A stretch of 64,000 bases of DNA from Clostridium carboxidivorans P7 (GTDB lineage: Bacteria > Bacillota > Clostridia > Clostridiales > Clostridiaceae): positions 4,960,001-5,024,000 of the forward strand of contig NZ_CP011803.1 of assembly GCF_001038625.1 (NCBI RefSeq). The letters are read 5' to 3'. Position numbers and translations under genes: made by a program. Shown piece by piece: positions 17,164-26,300 of the stretch. Numbering within the stretch: the first letter of the stretch is position 1; each line of letters starts with the position of its first letter. The notes below the pieces were generated by a model. It worked only from the letters and a program-made list of their open reading frames with translations. It had not been told where the DNA came from and did no database searches.

Positions 17164-17442
17164 ATGCTAAAAATATGGGGTAAGATTATAAAAAATAATA
17201 AAATTGTAATAGATGATGTAGTAACATCGGATATTGAGGGAAGCTATCAAGAAAATTTAAAGGTATGCATTACAGAATTATGTAATAAATTCGATATTTC
17301 CAAGCCTTATTGGCTGCCTGTAAATTTGGAGCAATATAATAAGATGAGTAAAACAAGCTTTAATCAAGATAACTTTATAGAAGAAATAGATTTTGATAAA
17401 TTTATGATAGTTGAATTAGAAGATGAGGATAAACAAACATAG
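17164..17442 (+). CDS. Conserved hypothetical protein, 92 residues
   Basis: ATG 17164 follows CGGAGG with 7-base spacing; the upstream in-frame stretch runs through repeat DNA and is not coding. The protein is soluble and acidic, with no signal peptide, a beta-rich start (MLKIWGKIIKNNKIVIDDVV) and an acidic tail (VELEDEDKQT). I do not recognise a named domain. Similar short proteins of this pattern occur in clostridia, but no function can be given. It has its own ribosome site and is followed by two strong hairpins, so it is probably expressed as a single-gene unit. Confidence 0.7.
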   Translation: MLKIWGKIIKNNKIVIDDVVTSDIEGSYQENLKVCITELCNKFDISKPYWLPVNLEQYNKMSKTSFNQDNFIEEIDFDKFMIVELEDEDKQT

Positions 17443-17475
17443 TCATTTAGATACCAAATGACTATGTTTATTGTA
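17435..17475 (+). terminator. Terminator hairpin 1 after the small gene
   Basis: Perfect 14-bp stem AAACATAGTCATTT/AAATGACTATGTTT with loop AGATACC, followed by a T-rich tract. The stop codon of the preceding gene (17440-17442) lies in its left arm. Confidence 0.75.
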
Positions 17476-17498
17476 ATTTAATATAGTCATAATGTAAT

Positions 17499-17540
17499 AA
17501 ACATATTCATTTAGATACTAAATGAATATGTTTATTTGAT
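17499..17540 (+). terminator. Terminator hairpin 2, diverged duplicate of hairpin 1
   Basis: Perfect 14-bp stem AAACATATTCATTT/AAATGAATATGTTT with loop AGATACT. It differs from hairpin 1 by one compensated pair (G-C to T-A) and one loop base, and is also followed by a T-rich tract. Confidence 0.7.
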
Positions 17541-17584
17541 TTTGGGTATGTTTATGATAATATTAATTATAGGCACAACTTTTC

Positions 17585-17819
17585 AGAGGACAGAGGACAA
17601 TTGACAGAGGACAGTGAAGGAGGATTTTTCTCCGCTTTGCTGCAAAAAATCTTTAATTAAATTTTGATGACTCGTTTCGCTAAGGCGAAACATTGCTGAC
17701 TAATATAAATCTAAAGATTATTTTGCTTTAGCAAAACAATCTTTAAAAATAAATTAGTTTTCTGACATAAGGAGGAAAACTTACCTTCATTGTCCTCTGT
17801 CCTTTGTCAAATGTCCTCT
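17585..17819 (+). repeat. Family A inverted-repeat element, copy 5
   Basis: Full-length with all four hairpins. The third hairpin reads AAAGATTATTTTGC with GCAAAACAATCTTT, so its arms have changed together relative to copy 3 (one A-C mismatch). The right end has point changes (CCTTTGTCAAAT). Right outer flank: GGTTGCTTCGCAATA. It precedes the Fic gene. Confidence 0.9.
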
Positions 17820-17914
17820 CAAAAAAAGGTTGCTTCGCAATATTTTTAAACTGCGAAAGTTAGAATATAGGTAATTTATTTGCTATAAAAACATTTAGGT
17901 GGTGTATATATAAA

Positions 17915-18961
17915 ATGATGTTTTTTGAAAATAATAGATTATATGATATAGCAGTACCTATGAAAATAGTTAGGCTTTTATCAGTTATAAATGAATATAA
18001 AGGAAAACAAGATTTGTATAAACAGCAATCTCCTCAGATATTAGAAACGTTAAATGAAGTTTCCATTATACAAAGTGCAGAATCTTCTAATAGGATTGAA
18101 GGAATATACACATCAGAGAAAAGATTAAAAGAAATATTACACAACAAAGTTACCCCTAAGAATAGAAGTGAAGGTGAGATTGCAGGTTATAGAGATGTTT
18201 TGGATACTATTCATAGTTCATGGGAAGGAGTACCTGTAAGCAGCAATGTCATTTTGCAGCTACATAGAGATTTATATAAATTTTCTCCAGGTAAAGGAGG
18301 AGTTTTTAAAAGTCAAGATAATGTCATTGAAGAAGTATTGCCTGATGGAAGAAGATTTATAAGATTTAATCCTGTAAAGGCATTTTATACTCCTAATTAT
18401 GTAGAAAATTTATGTAGATATTATAATGAGGAGATAAAGAAAGAAGAAATAGAACCCTTAATATTAATAGGAGCTTTTATATTGGATTTTCTGTGTATAC
18501 ATCCATTTAATGATGGGAATGGAAGGATGGCTAGATTATTAACTTTATTATTGCTTTATAAAAGTGGTTTTGAAGTTGGAAAGTTTGTAAGTTTGGAGAA
18601 AATAATAGAAGATAGTAAAGAGTCTTATTATGAAACTTTAAATAAATCATCAATGTTGTGGCATGAAGGAAAGCATGATTTGTTTATATGGGTTGAATAT
18701 TTATTGGGTACTTTATTAGCTGCTTATAGAGAATTTGAAAATAGAGTAGGAATTGTTAGTAATAAAAGAGGAAACAAAAGCGAAAGAATTGAAAAATCTA
18801 TAGAAAAATTTTTAGGTAATTTTACTAAGGAAGATATAAGAAATGCCTGTCCAGAAGTAGGAGAATCAACTATAAATAGAGTATTAGAAAAACTTAAGCA
18901 AGAAGGTAAAATCCAGTCCATAGGTAAGGGGAGAAATGCTAAATGGAAAAGGCTTAAATAG
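17915..18961 (+). CDS. Fic-domain AMPylase-type protein with N-terminal inhibitory helix and C-terminal winged helix
   Basis: The protein has 348 residues. The catalytic motif is complete: HPFNDGNGR at 196-204 (His196 is the catalytic residue). The N-terminal part carries the class II inhibitory motif S58-x3-E62-G63 (SNRIEG), whose glutamate blocks productive ATP binding. A C-terminal region (about 285-345: FTKEDIRNACPEVGESTINRVLEKLKQEGKI in pieces) looks like a winged helix. Fic proteins usually transfer AMP to a hydroxyl side chain of a target protein. Two ATG codons (17915, 17918) follow AGGTGG. There is no antitoxin gene beside it; control is probably internal through the inhibitory helix. 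The target is unknown. Confidence 0.9.
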   Translation: MMFFENNRLYDIAVPMKIVRLLSVINEYKGKQDLYKQQSPQILETLNEVSIIQSAESSNRIEGIYTSEKRLKEILHNKVTPKNRSEGEIAGYRDVLDTIHSSWEGVPVSSNVILQLHRDLYKFSPGKGGVFKSQDNVIEEVLPDGRRFIRFNPVKAFYTPNYVENLCRYYNEEIKKEEIEPLILIGAFILDFLCIHPFNDGNGRMARLLTLLLLYKSGFEVGKFVSLEKIIEDSKESYYETLNKSSMLWHEGKHDLFIWVEYLLGTLLAAYREFENRVGIVSNKRGNKSERIEKSIEKFLGNFTKEDIRNACPEVGESTINRVLEKLKQEGKIQSIGKGRNAKWKRLK

Positions 18962-19052
18962 TATAGATTTACTTGTGTATGGCTCAACCGTTCGCATATA
19001 CAAAATTTTAACTTAATATAATAAGCACAATACAATGCGACACAACTTTTTC

Positions 19053-19077
19053 AGAGGACAGAGGACAATTGTCCTCT
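19053..19077 (+). repeat. Family A remnant, copy 6
   Basis: Only the outermost end sequences survive, joined directly at the palindrome CAATTG: two AGAGGAC units on the left and GTCCTCT on the right. The flanks are still those of the family (AATGCGACACAACTTTTTC before; ATTTTTAAACTGCGAAATTTGAC after), so the interior was lost by a clean deletion between the inverted ends. Confidence 0.8.
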
Positions 19078-19193
19078 GAAAAGTTACTTGGGAATATTTT
19101 TAAACTGCGAAATTTGACTTATATGATAAGTAAAAAACACAAGGCCTCAAAAAAGTGTTATAATGTTTTGGTGAAAAAAGTGAGGTGCATATA

Positions 19194-20063
19194 ATGAGTG
19201 ATATAGCAGGAAGTGGCTGTGATATATTGGTTCCTTTTAATGAAAGGAAACCTTTAGAAGAAATAGAACGTAGTATTACTAAAACATATAAGAAGAAGAT
19301 ATGGTCAAAATTTGTAAAGGCAATAAAGAATTATAAATTAGTAGAAGAAGGAGATAAGATTGCAGTAGCTATCTCTGGAGGCAAGGACAGTATGTTAATG
19401 GCAAAACTGTTTCAAGAACTACACCGTCATAGACAGATGAATTTTCAGTTGGAATTTATTGCTATGGACCCAGGGTATCATAAGGATATTAAAAAGCTTC
19501 TAATTGATAACTGTGAATATTTAAATATACCAGTCCAAATTTTTGAATCAGGGATTTTTGAAGTAGCAGATAAAATAGCTCAAAAATACCCTTGTTATAT
19601 GTGTGCGAGAATGCGTAGGGGTGCACTATACACAAAGGCTAAGGAATTAGGCTGTAATAAGCTTGCACTTGGTCATCATTTTAATGATGTTATAGAGACA
19701 ACACTGCTTAATGTGTTGTATTCAGGAAACTTTAAGACCATGCTGCCAAAGCTTAAATCAACTAATTTTGAAGGAATAGAATTAATAAGACCTCTTTATT
19801 ATATAGAAGAAGAAAATATTCAACGTTTCATTCAGAAAAGTGGAATCTGGCCTTTAAATTGTGCTTGTATGGTTTCAGCAGGAAAAATAGGTAATAAGCG
19901 ATATGAAATTAAGGACTTGATTAAAGAATTAAAGAAAAACTTTCCTCAAGTTGATAAATCTATTTTCAAGTCAGCAGAAAATGTAAATATGGATTCTATT
20001 TTAGGATGGCAGAAAAATGGAGAAGACCACTCCTATTTGGAATTTTATAATGAGGAAGAGTAA
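19194..20063 (+). CDS. TtcA-like tRNA 2-thiocytidine synthase family protein
   Basis: This PP-loop ATPase has 289 residues. SGGKDS (61-66) is the ATP pyrophosphatase loop. C134-Y-M-C137 followed by ARMRRG matches the TtcA family pattern (CxxC then R-x-R-R-G), and a further CAC near residue 225 could complete iron-sulfur binding. LGHHFNDVIETTLLN is the conserved helix after the second nucleotide motif. TtcA thiolates C32 of certain tRNAs using ATP and a 4Fe-4S cluster; clostridial relatives may act on other substrates. ATG 19194 is chosen over a GTG nine bases earlier because GTGAGGTG sits at the correct distance. A -10-like TTATAAT lies about 30 bases upstream. Confidence 0.8.
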   Translation: MSDIAGSGCDILVPFNERKPLEEIERSITKTYKKKIWSKFVKAIKNYKLVEEGDKIAVAISGGKDSMLMAKLFQELHRHRQMNFQLEFIAMDPGYHKDIKKLLIDNCEYLNIPVQIFESGIFEVADKIAQKYPCYMCARMRRGALYTKAKELGCNKLALGHHFNDVIETTLLNVLYSGNFKTMLPKLKSTNFEGIELIRPLYYIEEENIQRFIQKSGIWPLNCACMVSAGKIGNKRYEIKDLIKELKKNFPQVDKSIFKSAENVNMDSILGWQKNGEDHSYLEFYNEEE

Positions 20064-20108
20064 TTAATAGTTTTGGACTTGATATAAGCATAATGCGAAG
20101 CACTTTTT

Positions 20109-20771
20109 AGAGGACAATTGACAGAGGACAAAGGACATTGAAGGAGGATTTTTCTCCGCTGCGCTGCGAAAAATCTTTAATTTATAAATATAGAGTTCAC
20201 ATTTTTTAAAAACTGAATAAATTTATATGAATAAGTCTAATATCTTAGATAAGTTGATAAATTTAGGAGGTTAAAGATTGAAAGAAAACTTAACTTATAA
20301 AAAAGCCTTTGTTTTTGCAAAAGAAATTGTTAACTTATATAAATATTTAGCTGAAGAAAAGAAAGAATACATTATTTCAAAACAGGTTCTTAGATCAGGA
20401 ATAAGTATAGGAGCTAACGTAAAAGAAGGAGTAGAAGCTCAAAGTAAAAGAGATTTTTTAAATAAGATGAATATAGCTCTTAAAGAAGCATCTGAAACAG
20501 AGTATTGGTTAGAACTTTTAATTGATACTAAATATATTGATGCTAACGCATCAGAGAAATTGATTATAAAATGTAAAGAACTAAATAAGATATTAAATTC
20601 TATTGTTAAAACCACAAAGAAAAATTTAAAAATCATAGAGGATTGACAATTGACACAGCCTAACGGCTTGCGACAAAGTCGCCTAGTTATGAAAAATAAT
20701 TAAAGCTTTTCCGTAGTGTAACGGAGGAAAAGCAACCATCACTGTCCTCTGTCAATTGTCCTCTGTCCTCT
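20109..20771 (+). mobile_element. Family A element, copy 7, carrying a four-helix-bundle gene
   Basis: The left end (AGAGGAC, AATTGAC, AGAGGAC, AAAGGAC) and first hairpin (GATTTTTC...GAAAAATC) match the short copies, and the right end carries the fourth hairpin in changed form (GCTTTTCC/GGAAAAGC) and the 7-mer array. The middle hairpins are replaced by a complete gene at 20278-20646 plus a hairpin near 20660-20685. Outer flanks are the usual pair: ATGCGAAGCACTTTTT left and AAAAAAATGCTTTGCAT right. This is the only gene-bearing copy of the nine. Confidence 0.8.
20278..20646 (+). CDS. Four-helix-bundle protein (S23/TIGR02436 family)
   Basis: The protein has 122 residues and starts with TTG seven bases after AGGAGG. 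The family pattern is clear: KAFVFAKEIVNLYKYL, then SKQVLRSGISIGANVKEG, QSKRDFLNKMNIALKEASETEYWLELL, and a last helix of KCKELNKILNSIVKTTKKN. It has no signal peptide. This family is best known from intervening sequences in 23S rRNA genes and as a relative of the accessory protein Avd of diversity-generating retroelements, where the basic bundle binds nucleic acid. Here it lies wholly inside a family A inverted-repeat element, not in an rRNA gene. A role in binding or moving the element is inference. Confidence 0.88.
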   Translation: MKENLTYKKAFVFAKEIVNLYKYLAEEKKEYIISKQVLRSGISIGANVKEGVEAQSKRDFLNKMNIALKEASETEYWLELLIDTKYIDANASEKLIIKCKELNKILNSIVKTTKKNLKIIED

Positions 20772-20833
20772 AAAAAAATGCTTTGCATTATACTTAAATT
20801 GCAAAAATTGAGGTATTAACTCTCAATTAATAC

Positions 20834-21094
20834 CTATTTGAGCGTACCCGACACTTGGTTGCATTCGTTTTTAAGCTGCTGAACTTCATTGTCAGGAGCG
20901 TCTTTTGTAGGATACCATCCCTTCTGTCTCATAGCATCAAAAACTTTATATTGAACTTCCTGAGCATTTTTAAAATTATCCACTAGAGTATTTCTAAGAT
21001 TCATACAAGAAGATTCTGTTATTCCAGTGCTATAAGCTGATATAACTTGCTTTTCAGTAGCAAGAAGATCTTGAGCCATTTCTTTATCATTCAT
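20834..21094 (-). CDS. CotF-like spore coat protein
   Basis: The protein has 86 residues. Helical pattern MAQDLLATEKQVISAYSTGITES, then LRNTLVDNF and VFDAMRQKGWYPTKDA, fits the Coat_F family (PF07875), a ferritin-like helical fold found in small spore coat proteins. AGGAGG precedes the ATG on the minus strand. It follows a second small protein of the same kind by 21 bases and they are probably co-transcribed, presumably in the mother cell during sporulation. No sporulation sigma site was verified. Confidence 0.85.
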   Translation of the reverse strand: MNDKEMAQDLLATEKQVISAYSTGITESSCMNLRNTLVDNFKNAQEVQYKVFDAMRQKGWYPTKDAPDNEVQQLKNECNQVSGTLK

Positions 21095-21115
21095 AAAATA
21101 ATTCCTCCTATGTTT

Positions 21116-21325
21116 TTATTGATGAGAATCTAAATAACATTTTAGACTATCAAAATTTCTTTTATGGACTTGACTGGCGTCAGTGCACAAAGTTTTTAGT
21201 GACTGATCTGTACACTGTCCAGAGTATTCGTTAAATTTTTTGTTCATTAAAGCTTCATATCCAATCTGATCTTTAAGAACTTTTAAGTTGTTAGCTTCAA
21301 TTTGTTTGTTACCACTAGTATTCAT
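21116..21325 (-). CDS. Small CotF-related spore coat protein
   Basis: The protein has 69 residues: MNTSGNKQIEANNLKVLKD, then YEALMNKKFNEYSGQCTDQSLKTLC and a final helix HKRNFDSLKCYLDSH. It is helical with three cysteines and matches the short partner proteins found beside CotF-like genes in clostridia. The ATG follows TAGGAGG. It is first of the two-gene minus-strand unit. Assignment rests on pattern and neighbour, so it is less certain than the downstream gene. Confidence 0.68.
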   Translation of the reverse strand: MNTSGNKQIEANNLKVLKDQIGYEALMNKKFNEYSGQCTDQSLKTLCTDASQVHKRNFDSLKCYLDSHQ

Positions 21326-21535
21326 AAAGTCTTACCTCCTAAAAATTAAAAGTTTAAATCTTTTACAAATTATAGTATTAACTTATAATTTTAAAATATA
21401 TGTGGAAAATTAAGGCTGAAAGTAAGTATTTAATAAGAGTACCCCTCCAAAATATAGATGACTTACGTAAATATATATAAAAAGTGTTATTGTACAAGGT
21501 AAAAGAACACTTAATTCCAATTTATTTCATAAAAA

Positions 21536-21577
21536 TTGACAAAATGCCTGTCAAATTTATGTATAGTATTATATAAT
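21536..21577 (+). promoter_or_regulatory. Promoter/operator region of the first CWB2 gene
   Basis: TTGACA at 21536-21541 forms a perfect inverted repeat with TGTCAA (21549-21554, 7-base spacer). A TATAAT follows at 21572-21577, and TATAGT at 21562-21567 is 20 bases from TTGACA. Exact promoter assignment is unclear; the palindrome may be an operator. The rest of the gap between 21326 and 21642 shows nothing else recognisable. Confidence 0.4.
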
Positions 21578-21642
21578 AAAAAATAGGTATAAATTTTATG
21601 AAGCAATGTACGATTATCATTAACAGTAGGAGGAATGATTTA

Positions 21643-22698
21643 ATGATTAGAGGAAAAAAGTTTTTAAGTTCTATGCTTACAGCATTAGTTATAACAGTAA
21701 CTTTAAGTGCAGTAAGTGTACAAGCTGCTGCAACAGTAAGTAGAACTGATGGTGGTTCAGGTGGAAGAATAGGAACAGCTAATAAAGTTGCTGCAGACTT
21801 ATTTGGTAAAGCCAAAAATGTAATATTGGTAAATGGATATGGTTATCCAGATGCAGTAAGTGCTACACCACTTGCAAAGCTTTTAGGCGCTCCTATACTT
21901 TTAACAGCAGGAGGAGATACTTTAGAATCAGAAGTAGCTGCAACTATACAGAATCTTGGAGCTACTAACATATATATAGTAGGTGGAAAGGGTGTAGTAT
22001 CAACCTCTATAGAAAAGACATTGAAAAATAAGTATACAGTAGAGCGTATAGCTGGAGTTAATGATACAACAAGAATGGGAACTAATGCAGAGGTTGCAAA
22101 AAAAGTTTTAAGTTTAAGTGGACAAAAATCGGCAGTTCTTGTTAATGGACAAGATGGTTATGCAGATGCATTATCTGTAGCTTCTATTGCAGCGCAAAAA
22201 GGGTATCCAGTATTATTTGGTACTTCTCAAATGATATATTCTACAGTCAAAGATGTAATAACTTCTAATGGATTAAGCATTCTTGCTGTAGGAGGAGAAG
22301 GAGTATTACCTCAATCAGTAGTAGATACAGTATCAGGTAAAAAAATAACTAATAATGCAACTGATAGATTTGCTACAAATTTAGCTGTTTTAGATTACTT
22401 TAAAAATAATGGCGGATTGGACTTTGGCACAGTTTATATAGCAGCAGGCGGTGCAACTAATGATCAATTTGCAGATGCTTTAGTTGCTTCAGCAGCAGCA
22501 TCAAAAACTGGTTCGCCACTAGTACTTACTGGTGTAGGTGCAAGTGAAACACAGGCACAAGCAGCTCAAAATTATATAAACGTAAATGCAACTGATAGCT
22601 CAAAACTTATAATAATAGGAGGAACAGCTTCAGTTTCACAAGAAATTCAATCAAGCTTATCTACTGGAGATGCTCTTAAAATAATAGAAATTGAATAG
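21643..22698 (+). CDS. Exported cell-wall-binding protein, three CWB2 repeats only
   Basis: The protein has 351 residues. ATG 21643 follows AGGAGG and gives a clear signal peptide ending near VQAAA. The rest is three CWB2 (PF04122) repeats, each with a GYPDAVSA/GYADALSV-type motif and a final IYIVGGKG, LAVGGEG or IIIGGTA strand. Three repeats form the unit that holds clostridial S-layer proteins to wall polymers. No effector domain follows, so this may be a wall-coating protein or a competitor for anchoring sites. It ends shortly before a large hairpin and the S-layer-like gene. Confidence 0.9.
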   Translation: MIRGKKFLSSMLTALVITVTLSAVSVQAAATVSRTDGGSGGRIGTANKVAADLFGKAKNVILVNGYGYPDAVSATPLAKLLGAPILLTAGGDTLESEVAATIQNLGATNIYIVGGKGVVSTSIEKTLKNKYTVERIAGVNDTTRMGTNAEVAKKVLSLSGQKSAVLVNGQDGYADALSVASIAAQKGYPVLFGTSQMIYSTVKDVITSNGLSILAVGGEGVLPQSVVDTVSGKKITNNATDRFATNLAVLDYFKNNGGLDFGTVYIAAGGATNDQFADALVASAAASKTGSPLVLTGVGASETQAQAAQNYINVNATDSSKLIIIGGTASVSQEIQSSLSTGDALKIIEIE

Positions 22699-22712
22699 AT
22701 AGGGTTTTTTAA

Positions 22713-22761
22713 CTTAATTTGTGTAAAAAGGCTGTTTTGCAGTTTTTTTACACAAATTAAG
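22713..22761 (+). other. Large perfect hairpin (terminator-like)
   Basis: A 17-bp perfect stem (CTTAATTTGTGTAAAAA and complement) surrounds a 15-base loop. It has no T-tract after it on either strand, so it is not a classical terminator, though its position after the CWB2 gene suggests 3'-end protection or termination. Confidence 0.6.
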
Positions 22762-23375
22762 AAGGAGAATAAACTTTTATGTAGAATATGTACTAAGGCG
22801 TGTTTATGGCTCAATAGACAATACCAGAAGATGTATTGCTAAATGTAGTTAAAGATGTTAATTAAAAAAAATTAAAAAAATTTGAAACACTTTTTATTGT
22901 AACTGCGTCTAATATTATGTTCTATGAATATAACATCTAAATGTGAAAAAAGTTAAATAATTACATTCAAAATACATTTATTTGCCAACATTAAAACTGT
23001 AGAAAAATTTAAAAAATTAATGTATAATTAAGCCATAGTTAATTTTCCTATAAAATAAATTATTTACTCTACAATGATAAAAATTAAAGAAAATGCATTA
23101 TGTAGAAATGTAAGAAAAAATATGATATAATGAAGAGTGAATTTTGGAAGATGTAACTAATACATAATATAAAATGAATAAATGATTAAATTAATCAAAA
23201 ACACTGGAATATACAGGATTAATATGGTATAATAGTTTCTGTTTTAAAATGCTATCAAATTTTCCAATATAAAATAAGAAAGTTTGAAGCTTTAAAAAAG
23301 TATATATTTAAAAATATATATATATATTAAAGAATTTTAATTAAAATTCACTTAAATCGAGGAGGGTATTACAAT
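22762..23375 (+). promoter_or_regulatory. Long AT-rich leader with stacked promoters for the S-layer-like gene
   Basis: No gene is visible in these 614 bases. Two identical promoter patterns occur, TAGAAA-N17-TATAAT at 23000-23028 and 23103-23131, and a third TATAAT at 23228-23233 with a poorer -35. The TATAAT boxes are spaced 103 and 102 bases apart. The most distal start would give a leader of more than 300 bases. Several promoters and a long leader are usual for abundant S-layer mRNAs. AGGAGG lies 12 bases before the ATG. Confidence 0.55.
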
Positions 23376-26300
23376 ATGAGTAAAAAAAGTACAAAGGCAC
23401 TTGCAAGTGCTACACTTATGTCCTTAGTTTTGACTACAGCTCTATCAGCTGGTCCAGTTCAAGCTGCACAAGGAAAGGTAACAAGAACAAGTGGAACTGA
23501 CAGATATGCAACAGCAGCTTCAGTTGCTAAAGAAAATTGGAAAGATGGAAGCCAAGATGTAGTATTAGTATCTGGTGAAGGCTATGCAGATGCAGTAAGT
23601 GCTTCAGCATTAGCTAAAAAATTAAATGCACCTATACTTTTAACATCAAAGGATGCATTAAGTTCTGATACTCAAGATGCATTGAATCAATTAAAACCTA
23701 AGAATGTGTATGTAGTAGGTGGAGAAGGTTCAATTTCAACTGCAGTAAGAGATGAATTAAAGAAAAATAATTATAGCCTTGTAGAATTAGGCGGATCTAA
23801 CAGATACGAAACTAATGCAAAGGTTGCTCAAAAATTAGTTGACTTAGGTGTAAAAGCTGATGAAGTTATCATGGTAGGTGGAGAAGGTTTCTCAGATGCA
23901 CTATCAGTAGCTCCAGTAGCAGCAGCTAAAGGACAAATTCTTTTATTAGGATTAAACAATGCTGATTACATGAAATCAGTTGTAGATTTTGTTAAAAACA
24001 ATAACTCAAAAGTTACAGTAGTTGGAACTGAAAATGTTATAAATAGTTCTATCTACAATCAAGTTAACGCTACTAGCAGAGTAAATGGTGGATCTGACAG
24101 ATTTGATACTAACTTAAAAGTATTATCTTCATTCAAAGATACACTTAAAATGGACAAATTATATGTTGCATCAGCTCAAGAAAACTCAAGAGATGATGGA
24201 TATGCAGACGCTTTAGTTGCTTCAGCATTAGCTGGAAAAGTAGCAGCACCATTAGTATTAACTGACAAAGATGGTTCAACTGCAACAAGCAATGCTATAA
24301 AATATATCAAAGACAATGCTACAACTAAAACTGACTTAAATGTTATTGGTGGAACAGGCGTTGTTTCTCAAAACGTTGAAGATCAAATAAACAAAGCTGT
24401 TAGCCCTGATAATCCTGTTACTGATGCAACAGTTAAATCAGTAGAAGTAGTAAGCTTAAATCAAATCAAAGTTAGCTTCAATACAAAAATTGATACAGAT
24501 TCAGCTGAAGATGTAACAAACTACAAAATAGACGGAACTCAATTAACACAAACTAAAGCTGATGGATCAGATCCTTCAGTAGCAGTAGATGAAAACAGTG
24601 CAGTAGCTAAATCAACAGATGATGATACAGCTGTATTGATAACACTTGCTAAACCAAGAAAACAATCAGACAGTGTAACATTTACAGTTAAGAAAGCTGT
24701 TTTAGATGCAGATAAGAATAATACAGTAGCTTCAACAGATCAACCATTAACATTCAAAGATACTGAAAATCCTACATTAAAGAATGTAAATGTAGAAGGA
24801 AATAGCCAATTAACAGTTGAATTCTCAGAAGCTGTTAACATGAAGACTTTAGACTCATTAAAAGATAAGTTTAAAATAGATGGTAAGAGCATAAGCAATT
24901 ACGGAATAAATTCAACATATTCTGAATTAAAAGACCACATAACAGTATCAAGCTCAATAGCAACACCTGCAACTTGGGCAAACAAAGTTATGTTCTACTT
25001 TGATTCACAACTTGAACCAGGAAACCATACATTAACTATTTCAACTGGAGATGGTAATACTACTGGTAATGTTGGAACATTAAGTGATGCTGGTGGATTT
25101 AGTTTCCAAGAACAAGACAAGGCATTTACTGTAGATACTATGAGTACAGCACCAGTACCTACAAAAGTAGAAGAAACTAAGAGTGGTGAAATTCACATCA
25201 CATTTGATAGATCAATGGATGTACAAACAGTTAAAAATACAGGAAACTATAAAGTAAATGGTAAATCTTTAGCTGATATTAATGGTGCATACATCAAAAC
25301 TGATAATGATGACAAATTAATAAAATTAAAACATGTTAGTGATGGAACAATAAAAACTGGAGCAAACACACTTGATATAAGTGATGATGTTAAGGATGCT
25401 TTTGGAAATACTGTTCCTAAGGATACTAGAAAGAGCTTCGACGATGTTAAGGATGAAACTAAACCTACAGTTAGCAAAATTGAAGTAATAGATAGTGAAA
25501 CTGTCCGTGTAAAATTCAGCAAAGATGTTGATTATCAATATGCTCACAACTTATCAAACTACACATTAAAAGATGATAAGGGAATAGATATAACTAGCCA
25601 TATCAAAGGTGTATACAGTACTGTAGGAGAATCCGATACTGGAAATACAGATACTTATAACATTAAATTGTGGAAATTCAAAGCTACAATGGAACAAGCT
25701 AAAGGAATTGCAGTACAACCTGGAGATGAAAGCGAAGATTGGAGATTAACATCCAATAAATATAACTTAACAATAAAGAACATCAGAGATACAGCATCTA
25801 CTCCAAATGTAATGGAAGACTATGCTTATACTATAAATGATGCAGCAGATACTATAGCTCCTAAGGGAACTGGAATCTATGCTAAGATGAGAGGAACTGG
25901 AGACAAGGATAAAGTAGTTGTTTACTTCAGTGAATCTATGGATGCATCAACTCTTACAAACAAAGATAACTATCAGTTTATAAATGGAGAAGGAGATAGC
26001 AAATCATTACCAGCAGATACTAATATCACAACTGGTGGAGATAACAAATCTGCTATACTTGAATTCCCATCAAGCTACCATGTAAAGACAGGTGGTAAGA
26101 TAACTACTGGAACTACAAACGATGTATCAGCAGTTACTGTATTTAATGTTAAGGATACATCAGGAAATAAATTAGACGGAACAGCATACAACAACGATAA
26201 CAGAATCGATGAAGCAAAAGCAGGTGCTACAGTTAAGGATAATACAATAAGAACATTCTATGATACAGACGATGCTGGTGACTTAAAGATCGCTGTTCAA

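Noticed and set aside
20278..20646. 23S rRNA intervening sequence
   Set aside because: The four-helix-bundle gene type is right but there is no rRNA sequence around it; flanks are family A ends and ordinary genes.
22713..22761. Classical Rho-independent terminator
   Set aside because: The stem is perfect but no T-tract follows on either strand; kept as an unclassified hairpin.
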